A DNA stretch of 64,000 nt. Origin: Prochilodus magdalenae. Taxonomy: Eukaryota; Chordata; Actinopteri; Characiformes; Prochilodontidae. Below are positions 25,326-61,000 of this stretch, piece after piece; position 1 is the stretch's first letter; the number at the start of each line of letters is the position of its first letter. Under the pieces are notes generated by a model, which searched no databases, was not told where the DNA came from, and saw only the letters and a list, made by a program, of their open reading frames with translations. A program made the position numbers and the translations under genes. The stretch spans positions 521,501 through 585,500 of the forward strand of contig JAMWET010000668.1 of the NCBI GenBank assembly GCA_024036415.1, read 5' to 3'.

Positions 25326-25460
25326 CTCTGAATACTGTGGCACCGTTGACTACCGCCGCGTCGTTCTCGCGTTTACCTCGCTTCGTGGCGTCTTCGTCTA
25401 TGCAAATTAACCCTTTCGAGAAAATACTTAATTTATTAAAAATTCTGTAACTCAAAAATG

Positions 25461-26970
25461 GTTCACCCAAAAAATTTGAAACTTTGGAATTTGGTTCAGG
25501 ACATGATTCTAAGGTAGCCTATCGAATTTGGTGCAGTTAGATTGATAGGGGGCTCTATAAAAGCTACTTAACTGTTTCTCAGCAACCGTAACTCCGATTG
25601 AGCCGAAAATTTTGTAGGCTTTATCTTTGACACAGTCTATAAGTGAATCTTTAAGGACGATTTGATACATCAAAATTTATGGATGCCATTAGCCAATCAG
25701 CAGTCAGTAGGCATTTGACAGGCTTAACATTAACCAATCAGCATGAAACCTTTGGAGGCACTTTGTAACAGCCAGTAAAATTTTGAAAGATTTGGCCACA
25801 GGGTGGCGCTATTTTGGAAAATCAAGTATATCTCATAAATTTCACCCAAATCTCAAATAAATGCATTTTTTTCATGCACTGTAGTATTGCAAACAATTTT
25901 GTAAATACAATTGTGTTAAAAAAATGTATAGTTATGTTTTAATCTTTAACAGTTTAAAAATGCTACTTTTCAAACTAGTCCCTGGATTTTGATCATAGCC
26001 ATTCCAAACTGGTCTTAAAATACTCTGTGGAGTCTCTAGGTAAATAATTATCAAAAAAAAGTTGACTTTTTTACTTAACATGGCTTCTATAAATCAACAA
26101 ATCACCTTGGCCTTGGAATGTACAGCCTATATTGCTATAACTCTGCAGCCTTTACTTAGATCGACTCAATACTTTACAGGCATGTACAAACCAATACTCT
26201 GTTGAGATGTACAAAAATTGGTGCAGTTTGGCCTTTAGGGGGCGCTATAGCACTTAAAAACACTTAAAATCACTAAAATGCTTATTACAATGTTATTACA
26301 CAATCTATAAATAAAACTCTGATGTCATTTGATTCAGCTCTCAGTCCTGCACAACTTTGTAATTACATGTCATGTCAGAAAATGGACTACTGCTCTGCTA
26401 TGTTGACTTATTCGTTCAGAAATAACAGCTTATAAAACCAAGGGTCAAAGGTCAATCTCAATGAAACTTGGTACACATGTCTGTCTCAGGCCCCTGATCA
26501 ACGATCTCCATATATAGAGGCTTTCTGAATTAATCTAAGGTCTTTAATCTCACTTCTGTGTGCCACAATAGTCCCTAATGCTATAAGGGTCTGTACACAT
26601 AAGCCTCAGCCTCTATAATGTTAATAGACCACTGCTGATTATTTATGGCGAATGAAGACCTGAAGATAAACTCCCACTTCCTGTAAGTTTTACCTCTCTG
26701 TCTGTAAACAAGGTCCAAACTGCTTTTAAGAATTCTGAGGCCTCAAGAGTTTAAAAGCAGCTGAACAGTTCTCAGTGGACCTCTACAGCACTGAGCTGAA
26801 AGTGAGATGTTCCTAATGACATGAAAACTGCCTGAGCTGTTAAACCTGTATTATCTTTATAGATCTAGAAACAAGGTCCAAACTGCTTTAGGCCTTGTGA
26901 GGCCTTGCTGGTCCAAAAGGCCTCAGTGGACTTATGACGTGCTAGGACCCTCAATTGCCGCTTGCGGCTA
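25461..26970. repeat. unclassified interspersed repeat block
   Basis: Contains recurring teleost-repeat phrases: tgcagttagattgataggggg, tgcagtttggcctttagggg, gggcgctatagcac, gggtggcgctattttgg and, at its right edge, attgccgcttgcggctatat. No coding capacity. It begins where the LTR element's 5' LTR should be. I cannot assign a superfamily. Confidence 0.5.
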
Positions 26971-27112
26971 TATGTTTGTTATTGTTATTGTCAGGCAGTA
27001 TTGCCCCGTGATTCTATTAAGACAGACGGACAGAAGAAAGATCCACAAGTGCACAGTGCTAATCACCCACAGCTTTTGTATTGCATAATATAGCTAGGGA
27101 GTGATTTACATG

Positions 27113-27338
27113 TACATTACATTTACATTAACGGTATTTAGCTGACGCTCTTATCCAGAGCGACTAACAAGGTATCATATTACAGGTATTGTTATATTAC
27201 AATGTAGTGTTAGGAGTCTTGCCCAAGGACCCATTGGTTTAGCACAGCATAGTCACTCAGACTGGGAATCGAACCCCAGTCTCCCACACGGAAGCTTCCT
27301 GGTGGGTAGTGGTGCTATCCACTGCACCACACCAACCA
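27113..27338 (-). mobile_element. tRNA-derived SINE, - orientation
   Basis: On the - strand it starts with a tRNA-like region (ggttggtgtggtgcagtgga, then a B-box-like GGTTCGATTCCC) and ends with the fish SINE tail around agcgtcagctaaata. It closely resembles the copy at 48139-48360 in reverse orientation. Confidence 0.75.
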
Positions 27339-28663
27339 GTGATAAGAGGTTATGGCACATTGAGCCTGACCAATTCACTATGGAGTGGCCAAAAGCATGC
27401 TAACCTATCCTGTCCCTGAAAAAGACAGGAACAAAGTGAAGACTCTCAGAGTGAAGACATATTGCAAAATGAGTACAGTATTGCTCAAATTAGAGATCAT
27501 CAATATAAACTCTAAAATACATTGCGTGTTACTATTATTACTATTATTCATCCATTATTAAGAATGAATGGGTTGAAAAACTGCACATCCACCTGCTGTG
27601 CTTCTGTACCACCCTCTGCTTTCTTTCCTTTCACATTCATTTTTGGTCGTACCGTAACCCCATTGGTTCCTTTACCCATTAGCCACCAAGCTGCATGCAC
27701 TCATTCAAGGCAGATCTTCTTTATGTATGGTATATTCATCCCTTGCTCCTCATTTTTAGCACACGCAATCACTCTTTTCTAGTTAACAAAAGTGCACTTT
27801 TCGAGTTTACATATATCATTTTTAAAACCATTAGGGGATGCACAGACTATTATATTTATGATCCTACCAACATGGATGCCTCAGAAAAAAACATAAGCCG
27901 AGGAGCCTGGTGATTCTAGGGTTTGTATCTACTGTTTTCTGAAAGCTAGTGATGTGATCCATGGCTTGTTGGAAAGGACATGCCGTGCTCTATTGGAGTT
28001 TTTTAGCTGATTTACAGTGCTTCATACTGATCATTGTTATTCCTGGTTTACGAAAGAAAATAAACATGATTCCCTTTAATCCTGTAAAGTTTGATATAAG
28101 TTACTGTTATTTTTACCAACTGAGGCTCTAAATTCTATTTCTCTAGCTCTCTGCCTCATGTAAGCATCACAGGCTAGGTGGCCAAAAATGCTTTAAGATG
28201 TTTTAAGATAAAAATTTGTGAGGTTCTAGGGCCCTTAGAACCTTCGGGGCAAACAGAGTTGAAGGCTAGCAGTGCTACTACTGACCTGTGGTGTTGGCTT
28301 CAGAAGCCATTTATTGCTTGTGTTTTCTTATTTACAAAATCTAAGATTGATTAGGTACTGAAAGGCATCATAACAAAAACAGCTTGTTTAATTCTAAGGG
28401 GCAAAAAGAGAACTCAAATCTTTCATTTTGAGAAAAGCTAGCCACTTTTAGTTGAGCAGCTTGTGTGAGAAGTGATCATGTCTTTTGCATTGAGGGTTTT
28501 TTTTTCTATTACTTTTTGACTTACTCTGTCTTTTGCCAAATTCACCTTAATCTTCATATTTTATTGTATTATTCGAGTTCCTAATATAAACACAGTTTTC
28601 AAAAGCACCAAAAAACCTAACCCTTTGTATGTGTTTTGGTATATCAGTGTTGAACCACAATAA

Positions 28664-52732
<24,069 letters not shown>

Positions 52733-54130
52733 GGTTCTGTAGCATCAAACATGCATGTGCACAGACACTCAAGTGTACACAGTCAGAGGCCTTTTTGCTA
52801 GGATCACTGTGTCCAGCCCAGGGACAGTGTAATTCTCAAAATAACTACCTATTTAAGGAGTGTGAAATATTTTACAGGCTAGGGTGTGTTTAAACATAAC
52901 ATTTTATGCATTTATCAAGTATGCAAATTATAGAAATAATGAGATTTACCTGTGGTGCCCCACAAGGTATAGCTTTTTGTTTAACCAAAATTTCAGATTA
53001 ACTGTTTTCAAGGCCCTTTTGAAGCAATCTGCCATCTGTTTTTTAAAGGCAGTTCATAAAAGGCTTATTCACCATTAGGTAAAATGAAATCATCATCATC
53101 TGTGTTTAAAGAGGGATGCCACCCATTTTTCAGAATTCCTACATAATTAAATCCACTACAGTGAACAGTGTAGTAATTCAGAGTAACATTCTAAAGAAAC
53201 TTGCCGACTCAGAATTGAGTGTTAATTTTTGACTTGCTCTCAGTGCACTGTGTGAGGGTGTGTCAAGCTTACCTGTAGACAAGTGGTAAGTGTTACAAGA
53301 CGATGTCACCTTGTAACACAGAAAAGGGCTGAAACTTTAATGAAGCATTTCAGGCAGCTGAAATAAGTGTGTTCTGTAGGAGGTGGTTTCTCCCTCTGGT
53401 ATGTACCTTGAGCTTTATAACTTTACAGAACGTTACAGTGCAGAAGTAAAAATGTAGAAATAACTAAAAACATACTTTTAATATAAAGTCATGACAGAGA
53501 TACATGCGGTTTGAGTACTACATATGCATGATGATTAAACAAAAAAAAAACAACAACAAACAAAGTAGCTGTATGGGTACTATCAGTGTGGCATATAAAA
53601 CTCAGAAGCCATGTGAAGACTGGTCATTGTGCCTAGTAAATAAAACGTGAAAAGGTGAAGATTTCCCTTTAAAGTCTGGGATAAACATAATCTATCCATA
53701 ATCGACTCTGTTCGCGATCTGACATGTCTCTGTTACGAGTGAGCCCTGTGTCTAGGTAAGATAATCATAATTTTAAACAAATCACAATTTTAGACTCGAT
53801 GTAGTGTTTATGGCGACAACGCTTCAGTGCCACCAGATGCTCTCATATGTCTATCCTAACTCAACATGAAAGCCATACAGTGTTCCTCCTGTTCAGTTTG
53901 TCATTGTGCCTGTGTATTTCTTTGTTACTCAGTGTCCTGAGTTGCTCATATGGGTTTATAAAAATGTTCATTTGTCATTTTACAGAGTTGTGTTGCAATA
54001 CAGTGGGCAGACAGTCTTTAACCTGCACTTCTGTGCAAATAAGAATGCGTCTCTGTGAAATATTTAAATATATTACAATAAAGTTATTTAATTTATAAAC
54101 ATGATGAATCTATTTTGTAAAATAAAATGC
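52733..54130 (+). other. nalcn: probable nalcn 3' UTR and polyadenylation region
   Basis: Non-coding sequence following the nalcn TGA. AATAAA hexamers lie at 54077-54082 and 54121-54126 (and another a little beyond), with a weaker candidate near 53638. The 3' end is therefore probably between about 53.7 and 54.2 kb. Which signal is used cannot be told from sequence alone. Confidence 0.5.
54077..54082 (+). terminator. nalcn: candidate nalcn polyadenylation signal
   Basis: AATAAA in the correct strand 1.34 kb after the nalcn stop, followed by T-rich sequence. Alternative hexamers lie about 45 and 90 nt further. Confidence 0.45.
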
Positions 54131-54600
54131 AGTTTATATGTAATATGTGATTTTAAATGAACATTAACTAATAAAGCCTATCAACAGTGACAATAACAGA
54201 GTTTGTGTATTACAATATATAATGCTGTAAGAGTAATTGCTAAATTATTATAGACAAAAGTGTAAAAATAATAATAAACACCTTTGTCAGTACATGGTTA
54301 GTTTAGAGTAGTGTAACTGTTCTTGATCCATTTACATTTTTTTCTCACAAAGCCCGTATTAAACATAAAAGAAAGCTGAAGTGACTGAGAAGCATGTTGC
54401 ACTTTGGGCAAGCTAAGGTGTTTCAATAGCAGTATTTAAAGCCAGCTTAGATATTTCTTTAAGAGGTAGTTATAACGTTTAAGTCTTACGTTTGTCACTA
54501 CAAAGATATATTTTTTTAAAGATGCATGAGAGTTCATTTTAAATTAGCTAAAAGCTTTCATTGTGCGGCACAAATGAAAGTTGTTACATATTCCATAAGG
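54131..54600. other. gap between the convergent genes, probable pld1 3' UTR
   Basis: AT-rich sequence below the pld1 stop codon. It must hold the pld1 3' UTR, read on the - strand. I found no clear canonical hexamer in the expected orientation, only ATTAAA-like sequence near 54087. The two 3' UTRs may abut or overlap. Confidence 0.4.
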
Positions 54601-54825
54601 CTATGTCCACAGCTCCATGGGCATGATGCCTTCTTTGGAGTTTAGGGAAGGGAAGAGGTTCTCCTCAGACAGGAAGTAGAGAGGAAACTGGACCAGGAAG
54701 CCACGTACCTTCCTAAGTTCAGCGCATGCCTGGATTGGGTCTTCTGTTGCCATGCAGGAGCGTGACATGTACTCCCTCAGGATCTTATAGTTCAGCACTG
54801 CATCTGTAGGTAAGCATCGGAATAC
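54601..54825 (-). CDS. pld1: pld1 terminal coding exon with stop
   Basis: Acceptor tgtgtgtgcag, 74 codons plus TAG at 54603-54601. Encodes [40 protein letters not shown] and the terminal PMELWT. The conserved C-terminus is required for PLD activity in mammals (family knowledge). Confidence 0.95.
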   Translation of the reverse strand, partial: VFRCLPTDAVLNYKILREYMSRSCMATEDPIQACAELRKVRGFLVQFPLYFLSEENLFPSLNSKEGIMPMELWT

Positions 54826-55033
54826 CTGCACACACAAGAAAACCTATTTACAAACTTTTACATCTAAAAAGGTGAACTGCAAAATGTTACATAGCAGAGG
54901 AAAGTCCAGTCAAACACCCATTACAAGTTATTCATTGTTCAGCATCAGAAAAAACTGAAATATGCCCAATATAGCATTTGTTTAGTGTTAATATTTATTC
55001 TTTACCTGACTTACAGGTACATGATGAGTGTAT

Positions 55034-55064
<31 letters not shown>

Positions 55065-58000
55065 TACATAAGATTACTCATCATGATCCTCAAATGCATT
55101 AAATCCTTTAATGATGCTCTGGACTCAGCCCATTGTTCTAAGACACAAGCAGCTTCTTTGTGTGATGTCCTTCTCTCTGTAAAAGCAATATTGGAGCTTG
55201 ATGTTCCTCTCACACAGATTACAGTTCTTATACTTTTTGGTGTATACTTGGTGTTGTACTAGGTCTTGCATGGTTGTTAGGAGTCTTATTTTTTATTTAT
55301 TTTTTTTTTCACTCCTCTGAAATATCTTCTGCAAATGCTAAAAAGGCTGTTTTGACAGGAAATGAAATAAATGTAGGGGTTGTATCCGTTTTGCACAGTA
55401 CTGTATGCAATGTTGGTAGTGCTAAAAAATGTCATTTGGTTCTAGAGTGCCCAGTTTGGTGACGGCTCTGCTTAAAACACATCCACTAAACCTGGCAGTT
55501 AACAGATCACTTAAATCATGTACATTTGAGCAGGTAAATCACTGTTCTGTGCCGTTTTTTTTTGTTTGTTTGTTTGTTTTTTGGAGTAATTTAACTGTCC
55601 TATCACCAAATAATCACCACCAAAGTTTATCTAGAACAGATAATTTTGTATTGAATAATTAAAGCGAGCAGTTTAAATTAATTTATGAACGGAACAGCCA
55701 TACATGCAAAAGTTTGTCTTTTCATGTGTCCACTTTAAGGCTCTTGCACAAACAAATGGCACCTTAAATCAGCTTGATGGACAGCGTCCAGGGAAAGACT
55801 ACTGCATTGATTAATTAATCCAGTGGTTTCCTCCTCAGTGATGAAAGGGCACATGCTCCAAAAACAAACCAAGGGGTTTAACCAATTAGTGTGTTGAAAG
55901 TATTTTCACTGTTTCATCAAATGGATTATTTACCTTGTCGTAAACACTCGCATTCCTCGCTGCTGTCACCATCCAAATCTCCTTGTAGAAGTGGTCACTG
56001 ACAGGGTCACTGATGTCTAAGCTGCAATCTCCCATTAGTCCCAGCACAAGCCTAAAACGCACAGTCAATTGCACATCATGCTTGGGGATCTTTTTAGGAG
56101 CAATGTCCACTTTCTTTAAAATCATTTCCTACCCAACACAGCAAAATAGACATCCAGTTACTGAAATGGCATTTTGGTGGAAAAAACAAGACTTAGATCA
56201 CAATGGGAATTATTGTAATACTTCAAAATGTCGGTTTCTACCAGTAACTGTTTCTGTATGTATCTTTTAGTAGCGTGTTTCTGCCAGTAAAAGTATAGCA
56301 TTAAATAACATTACATGAATATAATATAAAAATATAATGCAAATAAACAGAGTAGATTGTGTTTGTTAATGGTGTATTTGTTCAGTTGTGTTATCATTCA
56401 GCAGCATCTGGTTTAATTTAATTAAGTATTGGTTATGTAGTCAAGGTTTTGGATGGTGACTCAATTGGCCACAAACTGCTGTTGGTGAATAGTCATAAAT
56501 AAAATTGCACAATAAATGTGGTGGTGTTTTCGTTATAATTATATGAACATTCAGTTCTAGTGCCAGGACAAAACATGCAAAGTGCACGATAAAAATTCTA
56601 ATTTAAAAATAGATTAATGGAGAATTTAATTAAGTTTTCAAATGTTTTACATCATTCAAACGCTAAGATGCAAGTCATTTAAAGTGGTTTGATATGAAAC
56701 GCTTTGTTGTAGAGAAACTTTATAATAATAATAACTAGGAATCAAATCTTCTGAATCATTAAATGCATGTAAAAGATTCCTCACAAACCATTGACACAAA
56801 ATGTTTATGAATGCAGTGCCTGATGCCTCAGACTTTATTTTAAACTAAAACAATTTTTTAAAATCCATTCATTGTCAAGCATGGTGCGTTTTAATAAAGA
56901 TTAGACCCCAAAGCAAACTTCTTTTAGATATTTCACTATTTCACCATTACCAACAGCTCAGCAAAATATAAGTGGTTATGGATAGTACATAAACAGGCAG
57001 TATTTGCATTGTAACCCCTGGTTCCAGTCACCACCACTGTAAATTCAGAATCATAAGGTTTCTCAGCAAATAACCATTTAATATTAAACTACCTAGAATA
57101 ACCTTGCTTACCTTTAAATTGCATTTAAAAATAGGATTATATTATATATTATTAGCTTGGATCAGATAGAGGTGAGATTCATGAGAATAACTGGTAAATA
57201 ATATTGATCCTGAAGCTGAAGCCTAATCATGGTAAGCAACCTATTGCATTAATTATTCATGTTATGAAGTTTAATGGGCAAGTTCGATATCAATTATCTT
57301 ATGTATCCTGGTGAGGCTTTATCACAACAGGTGGGTGAGACTTTGCATCACTTGGCAGAAGTAAACAGAACTGTTGTGTTCATTTGCTGAGCTAAAGAAG
57401 CTCCCCTGATGTCTGAAATGACAAGTTGTGAATGTATAAGAATTTTATTAGAGGTTATTTATGAGAGAGACATCCAGTAGATGGATTAAATTGGTTTGGA
57501 CTTGCAAGTTATGTCTATGGATTTATTGATAATAACTAATCAAAATAATTGTTTGTTAATGAGTTAGACAATTATTCCAGTGAATGGTGTGTGGGCCCTC
57601 ATGATACACAAGTACTGATCTGTATTGTTGTAGTGTAATATTTACAATGCAAAAAAAAAAGGTTAAATGCATTTGGAAACTAAGATGTACCCACCTGAAG
57701 CACTCAACACGTAGAGACAAGGCAAACCTGCCAGCCTGGTAATTCTCTCCATCCATGAGTGAGTCCTGGAGCTCTGTATCCTCCACCACCACTGCCATCT
57801 CACTGTCCCTCTTACCCAGCATGCTTCTGTCATTGATATTAGCAGAGCCTGCAAAAAGCACAGTCCGAAACTCACCCTCACTGAGGATACTTGCAGACAA
57901 CAGGACACAGAACCCTTTAAACTTACTCTTGGATATTCATGGATAACTTAAATACTGCAATTACAGCCACATAGTTTCTAAACTAAGTAAATTGAAAAAC

Positions 58001-61000
58001 AGCAACAGCAATTGTGCTTATGTAAACAATGTACGGCAGTACCATATGACATGTGAACCATGCAAATCCAAAGCATATTTTTTTTTAGTATACCCTGGGA
58101 CATTTAAGACATGTAGCGAATGTGAATGAGGAACTAAAGCATGCACCTATACAACTGCGGCTTAATACATGTTGTGATTAACAGAGGGGTGGTCTGTATC
58201 TGCTAAATTAATGCTAGTCATTTAGCAGAGTCGTGGATACCGTGGCTTGCATTAGACTATATTGCCATCTAGTGGCCCTTTTTTATATTACAAGGCCATC
58301 TATCTGAACACCCAAATTCAGCACACATCTCAAAACTGAAGTCCTGTAGGCATATGCATTAACCTGACAGTGCAGTGAACTGATTAAGCTCATTTGCTGC
58401 GATGGAGGAATGATTAGCTGAGTGTTGAAGGGTTTGCTGGAACAAACAGACTGCAAAAAAAACAAATTTGAAGCTTGTGTAATTACTTGCACCATATATT
58501 CCCATTGTTGTTTTCTGTATGCTTGTTTGACAACAGTTTGACTCACCAATGATAACAGTGCAATCATCCACGATCATGAGCTTGCTGTGAACATAGATCA
58601 GTTCAGTGACCAGACGCCCGTCCAGATCAGCGTGAGTGCGCATGCCACAGAATGAGATGTAGTTGATCCAGCAGTCTGACACTGCATTGGCGTACAGATA
58701 CACAAGCATGCATGTATTCACTCGTTTGGTTCATCATACTCCCAGGTAACCAGTGTGTTCATTTTAAATGAAGTGAATAAAAAGCTTTAGACAATTACAG
58801 ACAAAAACGACACATTTACCCCTTAAACTCTAGCCATGATCTTTATACTGCGAGAACATTATCTTGGTAAATAAAATCTTATAACTAGTTAACATACCTC
58901 TATAATATACCTTGGTAAGCCATGTTTTTCCACTATTTTGCTAGAAACAGAACAAATTGCCTGACAGTATAATGAGAAGAACCGGGCTTACAAAAGAGAG
59001 TGAAGTAAGTAATAAATGTCTGGAAATAAATACAATATTCTTAAAATGAGCTTACAACAATCTTAAAAATATACATTGTAGATTAAACTAGATTACATTT
59101 TTTTACTTGCAAAGATCTTTTTTTGCAATGCAATTTTTAACATTTTTAAACTATAGTAAAAATCTAGCTGACATGAATTTTTAATAAAAGCACCATTCTC
59201 ACAATACATACAACCATATAAAGATTCAATTAAAATGTCTAGAAATTAGAATCTTTATAGTTCTACATACATTTTGTATTTTGATTTTAAAAATGAGATT
59301 GGACATTATTGAGCACATGAAAGATGATTTTACTTGCCAAGATATCAGTTTTTTGCAGAGCAAACTTTTCCATTAAATTCAACACTGATCACCATAAACC
59401 ATTATGATCAGACACAGTTATGTGTCAGGGAAAGTTGGTAGAAGGTAAAAGCCATGGGCAGCTGAAGTAGTTTTACTTACTCACACATTTGAGTCTCTCA
59501 ATGATAGAATGATCTCCTCTGCACATGGTCCTGAAGGTACAGAGACAGAGTAATATCATTCTTCTCCCATGGGAACATTTCACTAATTCACCTATCCATG
59601 CTCCACCCACAAATGCATGCGTCCGTACATGTTGTTGAACTGAATTAGATAAGCTTCACAAAACATGGGGAAAAAATCATCCACTCAGCATAAAGAGAAA
59701 CTGCAACCAAGGCTAGATCAAGGCACACAGATCCCAGTACTCAACTTTATAAATATGGACCCAGGTGACATCGTCCGGTCAAGCTCCACATATACACACA
59801 CTTACAGACACTTCATACATTACGTAACTGTGTATGCAACAACATTAAGTACATGGCATGCCTATAAATTTAAAAACCTTCAAAATATGCAAAATTGGTA
59901 ATGCATTAGAAAACAAAAGCATGTATTACTTGTTAGTTTGAACATGATATTTGTCAACATTCAGGTTATTCCACATTGCAACAGTAACTACAAAAGAACA
60001 CATCTGTGGGTGGAGCATGGGTGTAGGTGAATTACGTTCCTTAGTTTTGCTCCTGGCCAATCACTTCTCACTCAGCCAAAGCCAGTGATCAACCCCCCCT
60101 CCCCCAAGTTCAGCCTGTAATGGCCTCTATGACGCTTACGACAGGCGGAACCTATGTTGTTTCTGCATTATCCAAATATAATTGGCAGAGAGCGCAGTGT
60201 CCAGCCTTTAATTGAGGCAATTTGGCGATTACAGATGAACCATGTGCTGGCGATTACCTGTAATTAAAGTACATGATTGCCTTGATGGCTTGGCCCCCTC
60301 CGGAGGAGATGTCGCCTTCAAAGCCGGGCAGCAGAGGCATCACCACATAAACCCGGAACTTTTTCTTCTCTCTGCAGAGAACCAACACATTAGCAAGAAG
60401 CCATACAACTGTCATAGCAGAACACAGGGCCTGGGGAAATATATCAAGGGCAGGGGAATATATCCACACCTGTATGCTCGTAGAATTCTCTCAGTTATTG
60501 CATCTCCGATGCTGTTGTGGATAGTCTTGTCAGCACAGCTGATGAAGAATTGGTTCTGTGACATAACAGTTTAATGTGTGCTCAGTTCTACAGACTGATT
60601 CATATGATTTTTCTTGTCTGTATAAAAGCAGTGTCTTGTCTGTTAATAAAAAAAATGAAGTGGTCTATATTCAAATATTTAAACATTGTATATTAAATAG
60701 TGTATAATTTTTATAATTTACTATGTAAATGCATGCTGTATGTGAATGACAGTAACCGATTTAGTTTATGGTATTTTTAAAGTTGATTCTCCTACCTCTA
60801 TGTAGATAAAGTGTTTGCTGTTCTGAATAGCTGAGATGTAGGCCAGATGAATGGACTCTTCATGCACCTTTGTACCTATAGACCACTGGCACACAGATCT
60901 CAAAACCTAGCGTTTCAAACCAAATATTCACAATCACTACTGACAAACGTTGGAGCACATGCACAATGTTAGTAAGAGATTTCAGTAGCGTAGTGTTAGG

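Larger units (their letters stand above)
21468..25460 (-). mobile_element. degraded Ty3/gypsy-type LTR retrotransposon, integrase before RT
   Basis: Read on the - strand the order is gag remnant, integrase, GPY/F module, reverse transcriptase, RNase H, purine tract, one LTR. The RT is of gypsy type, but integrase precedes it, the order reported for Gmr1-like elements of deuterostomes (family knowledge). The copy is dead: frameshifts in gag and RT, stops in integrase and before RNase H, the gag C-terminus and protease deleted near 24.71 kb, and no 5' LTR found next to gag. Confidence 0.9.
54826..55933 (-). other. pld1: pld1 last intron with (CA)n and Tc1-like repeat
   Basis: A (CA)n microsatellite spans about 55032-55059. 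A Tc1-like non-autonomous element occupies about 55110-55405. No exon-like sequence. Confidence 0.7.

Noticed and set aside
22176..25450. Several + strand open frames of 60-94 codons
   Set aside because: They are antisense shadows of the - strand retroelement genes.
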